Shown in pieces: positions 1-11,000 of a DNA stretch of 64,000 nt. The DNA is from Entonaema liquescens. Its lineage: Eukaryota; Ascomycota; Sordariomycetes; Xylariales; Xylariaceae. The stretch is taken from assembly GCA_902805475.1 (NCBI GenBank), contig CADCSX010000010.1, positions 310,001-374,000 of the forward strand. Reading direction: 5' to 3'. The notes beneath the pieces were generated by a model. The model made no database searches. It worked only from the letters and a program-made list of their open reading frames with translations, and was not told the origin of the DNA. Position 1 is the stretch's first letter. Each line of letters opens with the position of its first letter. A program made the position numbers and the translations under genes.

Positions 1-1635
1 TAAATAAAAGTTCAACATCGTCTATAACCTACCTAAGGCAACTCATGATTTATTAAATCCGAGAATTATGCCGCATGATTTCAGCTCCGAGGTGACTCAC
101 GAAGAAGCCTGACTTAATTTCCCGAAGGGGAATAGCTTATGTCCATGTGATGCCGGTGATGAGCTTACATCTACACACCCGCAGGATAATAGGGACAGGA
201 AAGCAGATGCAAAAGGAAACACACCGTTGGCGAGTGCAGCAGCTACACACACGAATACGAGTCTATGCTGCAGTCATACTTACTTAGATATTGAACTGTA
301 TCCTTACAACTTAATTTATGATTCGGATTTTCGGAGATACCACCAGTTTCATCTTATACCGAAGGTATATCCCACCTGGATTATCTTGAGAAAATGAGAC
401 GGCTTCCAACGTTGACCGATCCCAGAACAAGCTCCTGTCCTTGGATAACACACATCAGTAGCGAATACATATTTAGAGGTTAACGATCGGGTGATGGGTT
501 TATCATAGTGTCTGATAGCTTTTGAAAGGTGTCTCCCAACTATCAAAGGCTTAAGTAATTAGGATATCAGTCGTCCTAATGTGAGCCTTCGTTGCCTATA
601 ATAATTCTAATCCTCGTCTGCCAGTGTACATTCGAGGAACCAGTTCTCCAACAGCTGGAGTACCTCCGAGACGGTTCACCACTGCTAATCAAGATATGTC
701 TATTATCTAGCGGCAGAACTCTTGACGTCCCCTAAGCTAATAAGTTCTACAGCGGAGGTGCTTCTTAAGCACGATGCGTATATTTTCGCCTTTAATGGTC
801 TGGGCAGTACATCGCTGACAGATATTTCCCTGCCAGGGTTCTAGATGAATCATTTAGAACAAAGAACATGCTCAGTATCTATGTAAGATGTAGGCTTCCA
901 TAGCTACCCATGTCTGGAGTTTGTCGCGGAATAACAAAGTTGTTTCCATATGTATTTCTTGCTCCACCTCATGAACTTCTCAGTCTTCATTGATTTACAA
1001 GGTTTTCAAGTTGAAGGTTGAGAGGGCTCAGGTATCAGAAGAAGGGGAAGGGAAAGGGCAAAAGACTGTAGGTGAAGGTTCAATATCAGCCATGCAGTGT
1101 TTAAGCAAGAAGTGACCCATCCTTATGAATGTATCAATCATGCTGGCTGACCTGAAGTTATTGATACTAGTTTTTACCACGATATTACCCCTGATTCAAG
1201 TCACTGTCCACGTAAACAAGAATCGTGCAAACACTGTAAGATCTACCTTCTTTCGCTTCCTCTTTAAGATAGCTATGCCGCATTACTCTAAATGCCGTAA
1301 AACTAGTGTTCAGCGGCAAGCATGATAGTAGAAAAGATGTGTAGTATTTGTTGAGTGCACGCACGTAGCCGCGAGTTCGATCGACATATCAGCTCTCGAT
1401 TCTGTTGGTAACGTCTTATCCTATAGAGAAGAAGCTACACCTACAATTCTCCGTCTGTAGCCACCAATGAAAAGTCCTACGAATTGTATTTTAACTGTTA
1501 AAACCCTCCTCTTCCGATCGCAGCGGGGAAATTGTCAAAACATTCGACCTGCCTGATTGAATCCTGGCATGAGAAAGGAATATTCTGAAATTCGAACCTC
1601 GAGCGGGAATTAAACAAAAATTTGACAAAGACGAA
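1..1635. other. Gene-free left edge
   Basis: Both strands are broken by frequent stops. The longest frames are about 65 codons and show no recognisable family, intron signals or codon bias. I see no gene, RNA gene or repeat here. A gene entering from outside the window on the left cannot be excluded. Confidence 0.5.
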
Positions 1636-2399
1636 ATGGCGGTTAGTGTTTTAGACTACTCATTTGACGCCGGATGAATTTGCTAAGAACTCTCTAGGAC
1701 CTCCCTGAGAAATCGTCTGAAACTTCAACTGTTAAGATTCAAGTCGGAGAAACAGAACATCTTGTCGACATCAATAAATTTCCTTACTTCAAGGCCTTCC
1801 TAGATTTCCAGGAAAAGTCTGGCCAGAATAGTGCTCCTACACCGAAACATAGTGATATTCCCTTTTTCGATGTCATCAACTATGGCGTGTCCAATGGATT
1901 TCGACACTTTTTTCGTCGCATGCCTGTTCAACTATCCGACTACCATACACTCTGCGAAACCCTCGAGTTTCTTACTATCGACGTCCTCGCAGGGCAAAAG
2001 CTCCGTGATATTATGAGCGATCTTAGAAAGTGCAAGTCTGATTATGACGAATATGATGGCACTGGAACCAGGGGAGAAAAGAGCCTTGCACGGGACGCGG
2101 CTTTTCGGCTCTTGTATATATTCCTCCTTGGTGAATTCGAGTCAGAGGCCCAGGATAGGGCAATGGCATATAATACTGCCCTGTTTGTGGTATCTCATCC
2201 AGGCACCTTCAAGCAGAGGACCCGGAAGATAGTCCGAGAAGCTTTTGAGGAGAGGTTTCTTGTCACAGAGAAGCAAATGAAGGGCTTGGACAACTGGCCT
2301 GTTCCTAACCGTCTTGAGGATCTGGAGGATGACTGCACCACTGAGGAAGACTCTGATTATCTCTACGACTCTGACTATGCGTATTGGAGCTCTGACTAG
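1636..2399 (+). CDS. BTB/POZ-like fungal protein, two exons
   Basis: Model: join(1636..1641,1698..2399), 235 aa. The frame is open from 1698 but has no ATG before 2044 that would keep the conserved part. A 56-nt intron (GTTAGT...CTCTAG, with a CTAAG branch-like site) joins it in phase 0 to a two-codon exon, ATG GCG. The protein then begins MADLPEKSSETSTVKIQVGE, a typical fungal N-terminus. Residues 15-115 look like the BTB-type fold of small fungal proteins (beta strand, HLVDINKFPYFKAFL, then FFDVINYG and LCETLEFLTIDVL). The C-terminus is acidic (EEDSDYLYDSDY). Function is unknown; such domains usually bind partner proteins. It converges with the FAS alpha gene, with 219 bp between the stop codons. 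The family call is from memory of similar proteins; the tiny first exon is inference. Confidence 0.6.
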
Positions 2400-2618
2400 A
2401 TACGGAACTGGCCTGTTGGGTTGCTAGTTTTTGTTTGTTATATATCCTAGTAGGTACTAATTGAAAAACGAGTACCTATTTTCACGCGTAAGTCTACTTC
2501 TGACAGTGACGTTTCCTATTAATACCTATGTACCTGACTTAATAAATCTTTAAAACGATCCGACGCCGAGCTAGAAATATCGAATAGAAAGAGCAATATG
2601 AACCCTGTATACAGTATC

Positions 2619-5600
2619 CTATTCTTCCACCCCGAATCTCGCAGATGCATTAACTAATGCTTCTAATTTCTGAGATTTCGGGTAAGGCGCATCGTCTTTT
2701 AGTACGACCATACTTCCACCGTATAATGTATTTTGGAAGTGTTGCTTCGCCTTGAAATATCGCTGTTGACGAACATGACAGTACTTGTCATACTGTTCCT
2801 CCGCGATCGTCGCTAAGACAAATTTGGGATGCACTCCCAGCGCTTGGGCCCCCTTTTGACCAAAGCCAAAACTCGTCACACTGAACGCGTTCACATCATG
2901 GACCTTAATAGTTCGGTTAGGAAAAACTAGATTCTCCCAAGGTTCCAGCGCGGCGTCAATGTTGTCTGCATTCCTATTTCCTGGAACCGCCCCTGTTTCG
3001 AGAATCTGGCAGCACCCGTTGAGCATCCACGCGGCCGCGGCGCCTTTAGGATGCCCGGTCAGATATTTCTGGCATACAGCTAGGGCCGCGTTGCCGGGAG
3101 TGCGGCCAAGCTGACTGAGCTGTCGGTGGAGTACTTCAACTTCGTTTTTCTCGTTGAGATCCGTCGAGGTGCCATGAAGAGATACGACGCCGATGTCATC
3201 AGCTGTTAGGTTCCAGACGGCCAGAGCACCGCGTAAGGGCGAAATGCGCGTGTCGTGTGTCCAGAAAGCATTACCGAATCTACGTCGGGCTTCCTTCTCT
3301 TCTCGCTGCGCAGCTAGCTCGGTTTCGTTGACCGGACCTCCTGGTCCCGCTAGAGCGCCGAAAAGTTCCTGGCGCTCGCGGATTGACTTTAGGGAGTGCT
3401 CGAGCAACCGCCTCCTGTAGTCGATGTCTAGGAGCGGGGATGTGCCAAGACTGGGGCTTTCGCGGACGTTGACCATGATGCCTTTTCCAGGGGCAGGGAC
3501 TGAGCGACCGACACCGTCACTGGCAGTTTGTACATGTGCAACGATTGATCTGATGGGCAAGCCTAATTCTAAGGCTATCTTGGCGTTGGTAAGTAGCTGC
3601 ATGCCACAACCCTCCGACTCGACAAATCCTTTCCGTGACGAGGCACACGGTCGAGATGTCTCGTGTGGTGCGCGACCGCGTTCAAGGTCAGCCATGCTGT
3701 TATTTGTCGCTTTCATATTGGCGAACTCTGCCGACGTATCCTGAGTCATGTCATCGAAGCCACCTACTAAACAGATCTTTGCAGCGCCGCTTGTAATAAG
3801 ATCGTATCCTTGGTTAAGAGACTCGAGCGCCGTCGCACATGCACCAACGGGTGTTCTGATTGGGCCCGATGACGACATGAGAAGCATATTCAGCCATGCG
3901 CCGGTCGTGTTGATGAATACCTCAGCTAAAATATCGCTTTGTACCGGCCGGTCAAGATATCCTTGACGATAGAGCTTCTGTAGGGACTGCCCGCCACCCA
4001 TGCCTGATCCTACGCAGTTGGCAAGTTCCGAGACATGAATCGTCTTATACAGCTCGTAAACATCCGTAATTCCTGCCGAGAGGAAGGTTTCGGCGGCGCA
4101 TACTAATGCCATCTGTGTACATCTGTCTACGCTCTCGCAGAGATCCTGCGGGAGCCCGTATATTGTCGGATCCCAGCCGGTTGGGAGTTGGCCACCGACA
4201 ATCCTATCGAATACTCTTGCTTTGGGGATCATCAAAGTAGCACCTTTCCTGAGGCGTACGGAGAACTGGTCGCTCTTGGATATTTGCTTAATCTCGACCT
4301 TATCTCCCTGTTCGCGTACAAACTCCATCGCCGTGTCGAATGACGCGGTAAAGGGCTCCATGTCGTGCTGGATTATGATCTCTTGGAGGAACTGTTTACT
4401 ATCTCGATTGGGATGGTCTAGGGAGCTCGGCTCGATAAGACGGAGTCCTGCGTGCTCGAGTATTTTGTTCTCATACTTCTGCTTTATCTCGTAGTCGTGC
4501 ACAGGCGTACCAGTAGCCGCGTCTATCCACGTCGCTGCAGGCCCATCTATCGGAGAGGCTGGCTTCGGGTTATGTTTGATAAGCCCCGTCATCCAAGCCA
4601 GCTCAATGCAGCACTGGCTTGAAAGCTCTCCTTTGAGCTCCATCTCCCATCTTGTCCGAGAGTTTCCCCAAGGTCCAATTTCGGCGAAGCCAACCACAAC
4701 CACAACCGATTCTAGGTCGACCATATTATCCAACTTGGAATTTAAGGGTTTCAACTTGGTCGTGTAGTCGGGAAGTTCCGGGAAGCCCAGCTCAAGATCA
4801 ACTAGAGGTGGGCTAGGTAGTGTCGAACTTGACTGTGACGTCGAGATGGGCTTGCCTCGAGTAGCAGCCTCATCAAGAGCGTCCTCTTCAGCAAGCGCAC
4901 GCATAATCTCTTCGTTTTGGCGCATAGAGTTCCTTATCCCAGCAATAAATGCTGCTAGCTCGGGATCGCTGCCCATGCCTCCGCTCAGGTCTGCCAAGAG
5001 ACATTCGGTCTGACAAATCGACACCATTCGATCTGACATGAGCCCTATTATAAGACTCCCCATTTCTTCCGTCGAGAAGGTGGTTACGCCTCGCTTGGCG
5101 ATCTCCTCCGCAATTGCGTCGTTAGCTGCCATCAAACCTGTGCCCCGAGTCCAGCCGATAATGACACCACAGAGACATAAGTAGTCACTCCAGCTCTCGG
5201 AGGACCACTTGTTCAACAACGTCATTAGCCCGATCTTCGATTCGGAGTATAGACCGTCGTTTCCAAATGTGCCGTGATTAGGAGAAAGGGGTAGCAAGAC
5301 CTGCGCCGGCCTCGTACGAGAGCCCCTCGACTCCTTTGCGACCTTGACAGCGCCCATGATCCTCAACACGTTTGTTAGCATAGCTCTGTGCGCAAGCTCC
5401 GACTTGGAGTCGATGTTGTCGATCTCTCGACCCTTTTCGGGCAGTGCCGCAAACGGGATAATGAAATCGAGGTCCCATCCTAGACCGTTGACCGGGTCAT
5501 AGATGTGGGCGACTAAATTCTCTATATCTTGCTTACTTCCTTGATTACAAGGAAGAACAACGAGCCTCGATCCGTTGGCTCCGTAGCTGGCGAATATCTT

Positions 5601-7380
5601 CTGATAAATAGGGCCTGCTTCGGGCATGGCCCTGCTGGTTGTGACTAGGACCCTGGCTCCTCCCTGGAGAAGTGATTGAAGAAGGACAATGCCGATCGAA
5701 TTGGGACCCGCCCCTGTCAGAAGGACATCTTTTCCGGTAAACATTTTCGCCCCAACCCGTTCATTCGTTCCCATGAGGGTTGTTAGTTGCTGATCCGGAA
5801 TCCATGAAGCTCCTCGTCTCCTAAGCACGTGGGGAGACTTTGTTCCCCTAGACTCAATTTCTGTCGGTTGCTTCGTGGCTGAATGAGTAAGATCCAGCGG
5901 CACACCTTGTGACACATTTATAGGTTTCGTGTGTTCGGGACTGAGCTTGTCAAGCATTGCTTTAATCGACTCAATCCCGTTGTCTCCTCTTGAGGATAGC
6001 TTGCTGAGCAGGTACTGCCTAGCTCTTTCAAGTCTGCTGCTTGCCCTACTCCTAAGGTTTGCTATAGCCGATTCAAAATCATGTTGGTTCTCGTTGCGCT
6101 CTAGGAGTTGATAGTACTCATCGAGTAAATCAACGTGGCTCCAATTCCAAACCGAGTTATAAGATCGCTGATGATTTGCCTTGAAAATCGGTTTAATACC
6201 ATTGCAAAAGTCTTCGCCTAATTCTTTCTCGTACATATCGATCTTGTCTTGGGTTTCTGCGGAAGTATCAATCGCTCCTAATGATGTCGAGGATTCGTCG
6301 TCATCACTAAGGAGACTGGCGATTTTCTTCTTTAGCTGTGTGTGCTCGTCACGCAGCTGTTGCACTACCTTAGAATCGAGCATAGTCTGTTGTGGGCTGG
6401 CTGTAGCTGTGCTTCTTTGTTGGGCTAACCCTGCATTATCCAGGTGTCCTTGAGCAATGGCATCGAAGAATACTTCGGCATCCTCATTCTTCTTTAATCT
6501 AGCTGCAGGCTGCTGCCCAAGTGCTAGTAAGAGAACCGAGTCTTGCCTCCCAGAAGCGAGGCCCCATTTGTCGCTGAGGTGGGATCTGGCGGAGATCAAG
6601 TCGAACGAGCCAGGCATTTTCGATCCAACCATCTTCTCAACCCGGGTACGTAAACACTTCTTCAACTTCCCGTCGTATGTACTTTGGATTGTCGCAGCAA
6701 GTTCTTTCAGGGGTATGTTCTCAACGTCATCCGCTAATGGTCCAAATTCCTCTAACATGTCCCCTATTATCTCGTTCTGCACAATTGACCTGCCACCCGA
6801 GACACCTTTAATACTTTCATCAAGTTTAATATCTGAAGATTGCTTTTTCAAACTGCTTGCGATAAGTGCCTTAACTGATTCCAATGCGGTGATTGGAGTA
6901 TCGGGGATTAGACTGTCTGCTTTCGTAGGGATAGGCGTGCTAGCAGGAGGTGCCTCGGAGGTAGATACATTCGCCTTAGAGGTTGATTCTGAATTGCTCT
7001 CTGGTTTCGGCTTCTCTGTCCTCTCTGGCTCTGGAGGTGGGGGTAGATCATAACGAAGATCATCGTAGTTGGAGCTAGTCGAGAGAAGGGACCGCGTTAT
7101 CCCATTGACAGCATCCGATTCAAGATTAAACTGGCCCAGAGTCTTCTTCGCCATATTTAATAGTGTAGGAGATGGGCCAAACTCGACCAGCTTCTCGACA
7201 TTGACTTGGTCGAAAAGTATACTTTGAGTTTCTGACCACCGCACAGGCATTGCGAATTGGTATCTGTCGTCGCTGGTGTCAGTATTCGTCGTTCATGTAA
7301 GTCGATCGGGGTATAACCTACGCTAACAGCTCCGTAAGGAGCACATGAGCAAGTGCTTGCTCATGCCGTTGGTGTGTCAT
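2619..7380 (-). CDS. Fatty acid synthase alpha subunit, specialised type lacking the PPT domain
   Basis: Model: complement(join(2619..7263,7322..7380)), 1567 aa. The 59-nt first exon gives MTHQRHEQALAHVLLTELLA and is spliced through a 58-nt intron (GTAGGT, branch CTGAC, CAG) to YQFAMPVRWSETQ, matching the usual alpha N-terminus. In order: MPT fragment; ACP with phosphopantetheine serine at about residue 179 (GGRS, then QNEIIGD); ketoreductase about 525-770 with TGAGPNSIG and catalytic YSESK near 692; ketosynthase about 1090-1500 with Cys near 1162 (GACAT) and His near 1383 (HGTST) and 1424 (GHPKG). All key residues are present. The chain ends about 40 residues after the ketosynthase, so the PPT domain of primary alpha subunits (about 1850-1890 aa) is absent. 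Secondary-metabolism subunits such as StcJ and HexA are similarly short, as I recall. Divergent from the beta subunit gene. Confidence 0.93.
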
Positions 7381-8061
7381 CTCGACAAGTTCCTCTGTCG
7401 AGCTTGTTAACTGTGCTCTTTTCAGCCCTGTTCAACTTGAGCGTAATTCTTATATGTGAATAGAGCCAGTGCTCAGTTCTGTTTAGCAACAATAAGCGCA
7501 ACCGCGGAAAATTGTCATTCGACCCTTTCTAACAAAAGCAGCATATTTCTTCATGATAACAGTAGTTATGCTGGTATTCAATGTTTTCAACTTGAGGTCC
7601 TATTCACTCTAGGCCTACTGTCCTGACATCCCCAATTCCCTGAATCCCCAAATCCTGCAATCCCTTATTCCGGTTACACTGGCGACAAACTCCTAAATCG
7701 CTGGTCTTCAGTACCGCTATCCTCCTGTAATCCCGCATTCCAGTAACTAATAAGCCTAGCCTTTAGGCCATTTTAATTGTAACTTGGCAAAATTAGATGA
7801 AGCACATAGCCATTTCCAAGCCCTCACCTTTTCTTGATATACGAATAGTGTAAGCTTCTTTTGAATGAACTTGATCATTCATACCTTACTTACAGTTCTC
7901 TCATAAACTTTCGAGTAAAATTCCAAGGATAACTCCTGGATTAAATATGTGAATGCGGAAATTCGTCACTCCCTCAGTTCACATCTATCCACGTTCGAAA
8001 TACTCTGCACTCACCCGACTACGCATTTCGAATGAAATATTGTTAGCAATTAGAGGAATCG
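7381..8061. promoter_or_regulatory. Bidirectional promoter between FAS alpha and FAS beta genes
   Basis: The 681 bp between the two start codons holds no gene. It must contain both promoters, which suits co-expression of two subunits needed in equal amounts. It contains repeated GGGATT-type words on the minus strand (about 7627-7670 and 7731-7746) that also occur upstream of the citrate synthase-like gene. No binding site is assigned with confidence. Confidence 0.6.
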
Positions 8062-11000
8062 ATGCCGACAAGCGAACAAGGAATCCAAATTAGAACCACA
8101 GTCATGATAGACTTAGATGGATCGGACTCGGGTCCGGAAATTCTTACACCAGAACCTGAGACGGGATCCCAATCTCAACCTCTCACTCTAATCAAAAACA
8201 ACCTCGAACATACTTTCATAATACCAACCTTTCTATACGCTAACGCAACTCAATTACGAGACAGGTTTCTCAAAACACTTATCAACCCAAGCAGACAGGA
8301 CGATGATGTTTCTAGGCCGTCATCTATCATTGAGCTCGTCTCAGAATTCCTCCACTTTATCGCGAAGGAAATAGAAACACATATCGATCCAAGTTTCGAT
8401 AGGGAGGTACTTAACTTTGTTCTCCAGTCATTTGAAAGGGAACTATTACACGGCGAGGAAGTCCATGCGTTCGTCGCTGCGCTCCCTGATGGCATTGACA
8501 AACTCAAGGTAATACGGTCATATTATATTGCTGTCGGGGCAGTCAGACGACCTACGGGTGCGCCAGAATCAGCTCTCATGCGCGCGGCTCTTAAAGGCAC
8601 TGCTCGTGTGTATGCAGTATTTGGCGGTCAGGGTAATACGAAAACGTACCTTGATGAGTTACGAGATGTTCATGATACCTATCCAACACTTACCAGGCGG
8701 TTCCTGGTACCTGCAGCGCGTTTCCTTGAACGCCTCTCGCGAGATGCGAGGGTTTCTCAGGCTTTTGTCCATGGGCTAGATATCATGCGTTGGCTAGAAC
8801 AGCCCGACTCTCAGCCAGATTACGATTATCTTGTTTCGGCCCCAGTGAGCTTTCCTCTCATCGGCTTGCTGCAGATTCTTCACTACATCGTCACAACATC
8901 CTCTCTCGGGACGCATCCTGGTAGCATGAGAAATCGCCTTTCGGGCACGACGGGTCATTCTCAGGGCATCATCCTCGCAGCCATCATAGCCGCATCGGCG
9001 GACTGGCAGAGCTTCGAGACACAGGGCAAAAAGGCTCTCACGATCCTGTTTTGGATTGGAGTCCGCAGTCAGGAAGCATATCCTTTACCCTCTATCCCGC
9101 CAAGTGCTTTAGAGGACTCGGTAGCACATGGGGAAGGCGAGCCAACCGCTGCCCTATCTATTAGGGGTATGTCCCGAGAAGCGCTTGAAAAGCATATTGC
9201 GAACGTGAATGGAGTGCTTCAGGAAGACAAGCATATCGTTATAGCTTTAGTGAATGGTGCCAAGAACTTTGTGGTTGCCGGTCCGCCTATGGCACTGTAC
9301 GGTCTTAACAAGCAACTTCGCCGAGGGAAAGCAAGCGAGAATGCAGACGAGTCCCGCATACCATTCAGCCAGAGAAAGCTGAATATTATAAACAAGTTCC
9401 TTCCGATAACGGCTCCTTTCCATAGCCCTTACCTACGATCAGCTATAGAAGCCCTCCAAGAGGACCTAAGAGAGACGAACATATCTCCTAGCGAGCTTGC
9501 CATCCCAGTATACTCAACATTCAACGGGGAAGATATTCGGAATGAACTGCAGGGGGAAGACGACATTGTACCGTCTCTCGTGAAGATGATTTGTCAAGAT
9601 CCGGTACACTGGGATGAGTCCATCGCCATGCCAGATGCGACACACATACTTGACTTCGGCCCTGGGAGGACCGCAGGTGTTGCGGGACTTACAAGCCGCA
9701 TCAAAGATGGCACCGGTGCCCGTGTCATCCTCGCGACCAACATCACCAACCCAACACACCCAGAGATTGGCTGCAAGCATGAGATTTTTGCTCGAAAAAA
9801 GTCAGATCTTACATACGGCACGAATTGGGCTAAACAATACGGTCCAAAGCTAATAAAGACTTCTGCTGGACAGACGTTCGTTGACACTAAGATGAGTAGA
9901 TTGCTCAGTCTTCCACCAGTCATGATTGCCGGAATGACTCCCACAACAGTGCACTGGGACTTTGTAGTTGCCACAATGAAGGCTGGTTATGAAGTCGAGC
10001 TAGCATGCGGCGGCTATTACGACGCCAGTAGCTTGACCCAGTCGATCGAGAAGATTTCAAGGAAACCCCTCCCGGTCGCGGCATCGTGCTCAATGTCATT
10101 TATGCCAGTCCTAAAGCCATTGCTTGGCAGATCCCGCTTGTACGCGATTTGTGTATAAAGGATTACCAATCAAGGGACTCACAATCGGCGCTGGCGTTCC
10201 TCTCTGGAAATCGCGAATGAGTATATTCGCACTCTTGGAATCAGGCAAATTGGATTCAAGCCGGGGTCTGTCCAAGCTATTCAGCAGGTGATCAAAATAG
10301 CTCAGGCCAACCAAGGGTTTCCAATAATATTGCAGTGGACTGGCGGCCGTGGTGGTGGGCACCACTCATGCGAAGACTTTCATGAACCGATCCTGGAGAT
10401 GTATAGTAAAATACGGCGATGCTCCAATATTGTGCTGGTGGCCGGCTCTGGGTTTGGTAGCGCGGATGACACTTACCCCTACCTAAGTGGCACTTGGGCT
10501 AGGAAATTCGGTCTCCCGCGTATGCCGTTCGACGGAGTTCTCCTCGGAAGTCGGTGCATGGTTGCCAAGGAGGCGCACACGTCAAAAGGGGCTAAGCAAG
10601 CTATTGTCGATACCCCTGGCCTCGATAATCGGGAATGGGAGAAGACGTATCAAAAGCCTACCGGCGGAGGCGGAGTTATCACTGTTCGATCTGAGATGGG
10701 AGAGCCTATCCACAAGTTAGCCACGCGCGGTGTCATTTTCTGGGCCGAAATGGACCAGAAAATATTCAGCTTGCCTAAGGAGAAGCGCCTCCTTGAGCTA
10801 AAGAAAAAGGATACTCGCGAGTATATTATTCGACGACTTAATGCCGACTTCCAGAAGCCATGGTTTGGTCGCACTGCCTCCGGAAAATCTGTTGACCTCC
10901 AACAGATGACATATGCCGAAGTCGTTTCGAGAATGATTGATCTTATGTTCATTAAGCACCAGAAGAGATGGGTTGATAAGTCTCTCGCTAAGTTAACAGG

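Noticed and set aside
6457..7053. 198-codon frame on the + strand
   Set aside because: Antisense shadow of the FAS alpha coding sequence.
10158..10288. Intron between the first two FAS beta blocks
   Set aside because: The family sequence continues without gap through this stretch in shifted frames, so no sequence is left over to splice out; single-base losses explain it better.
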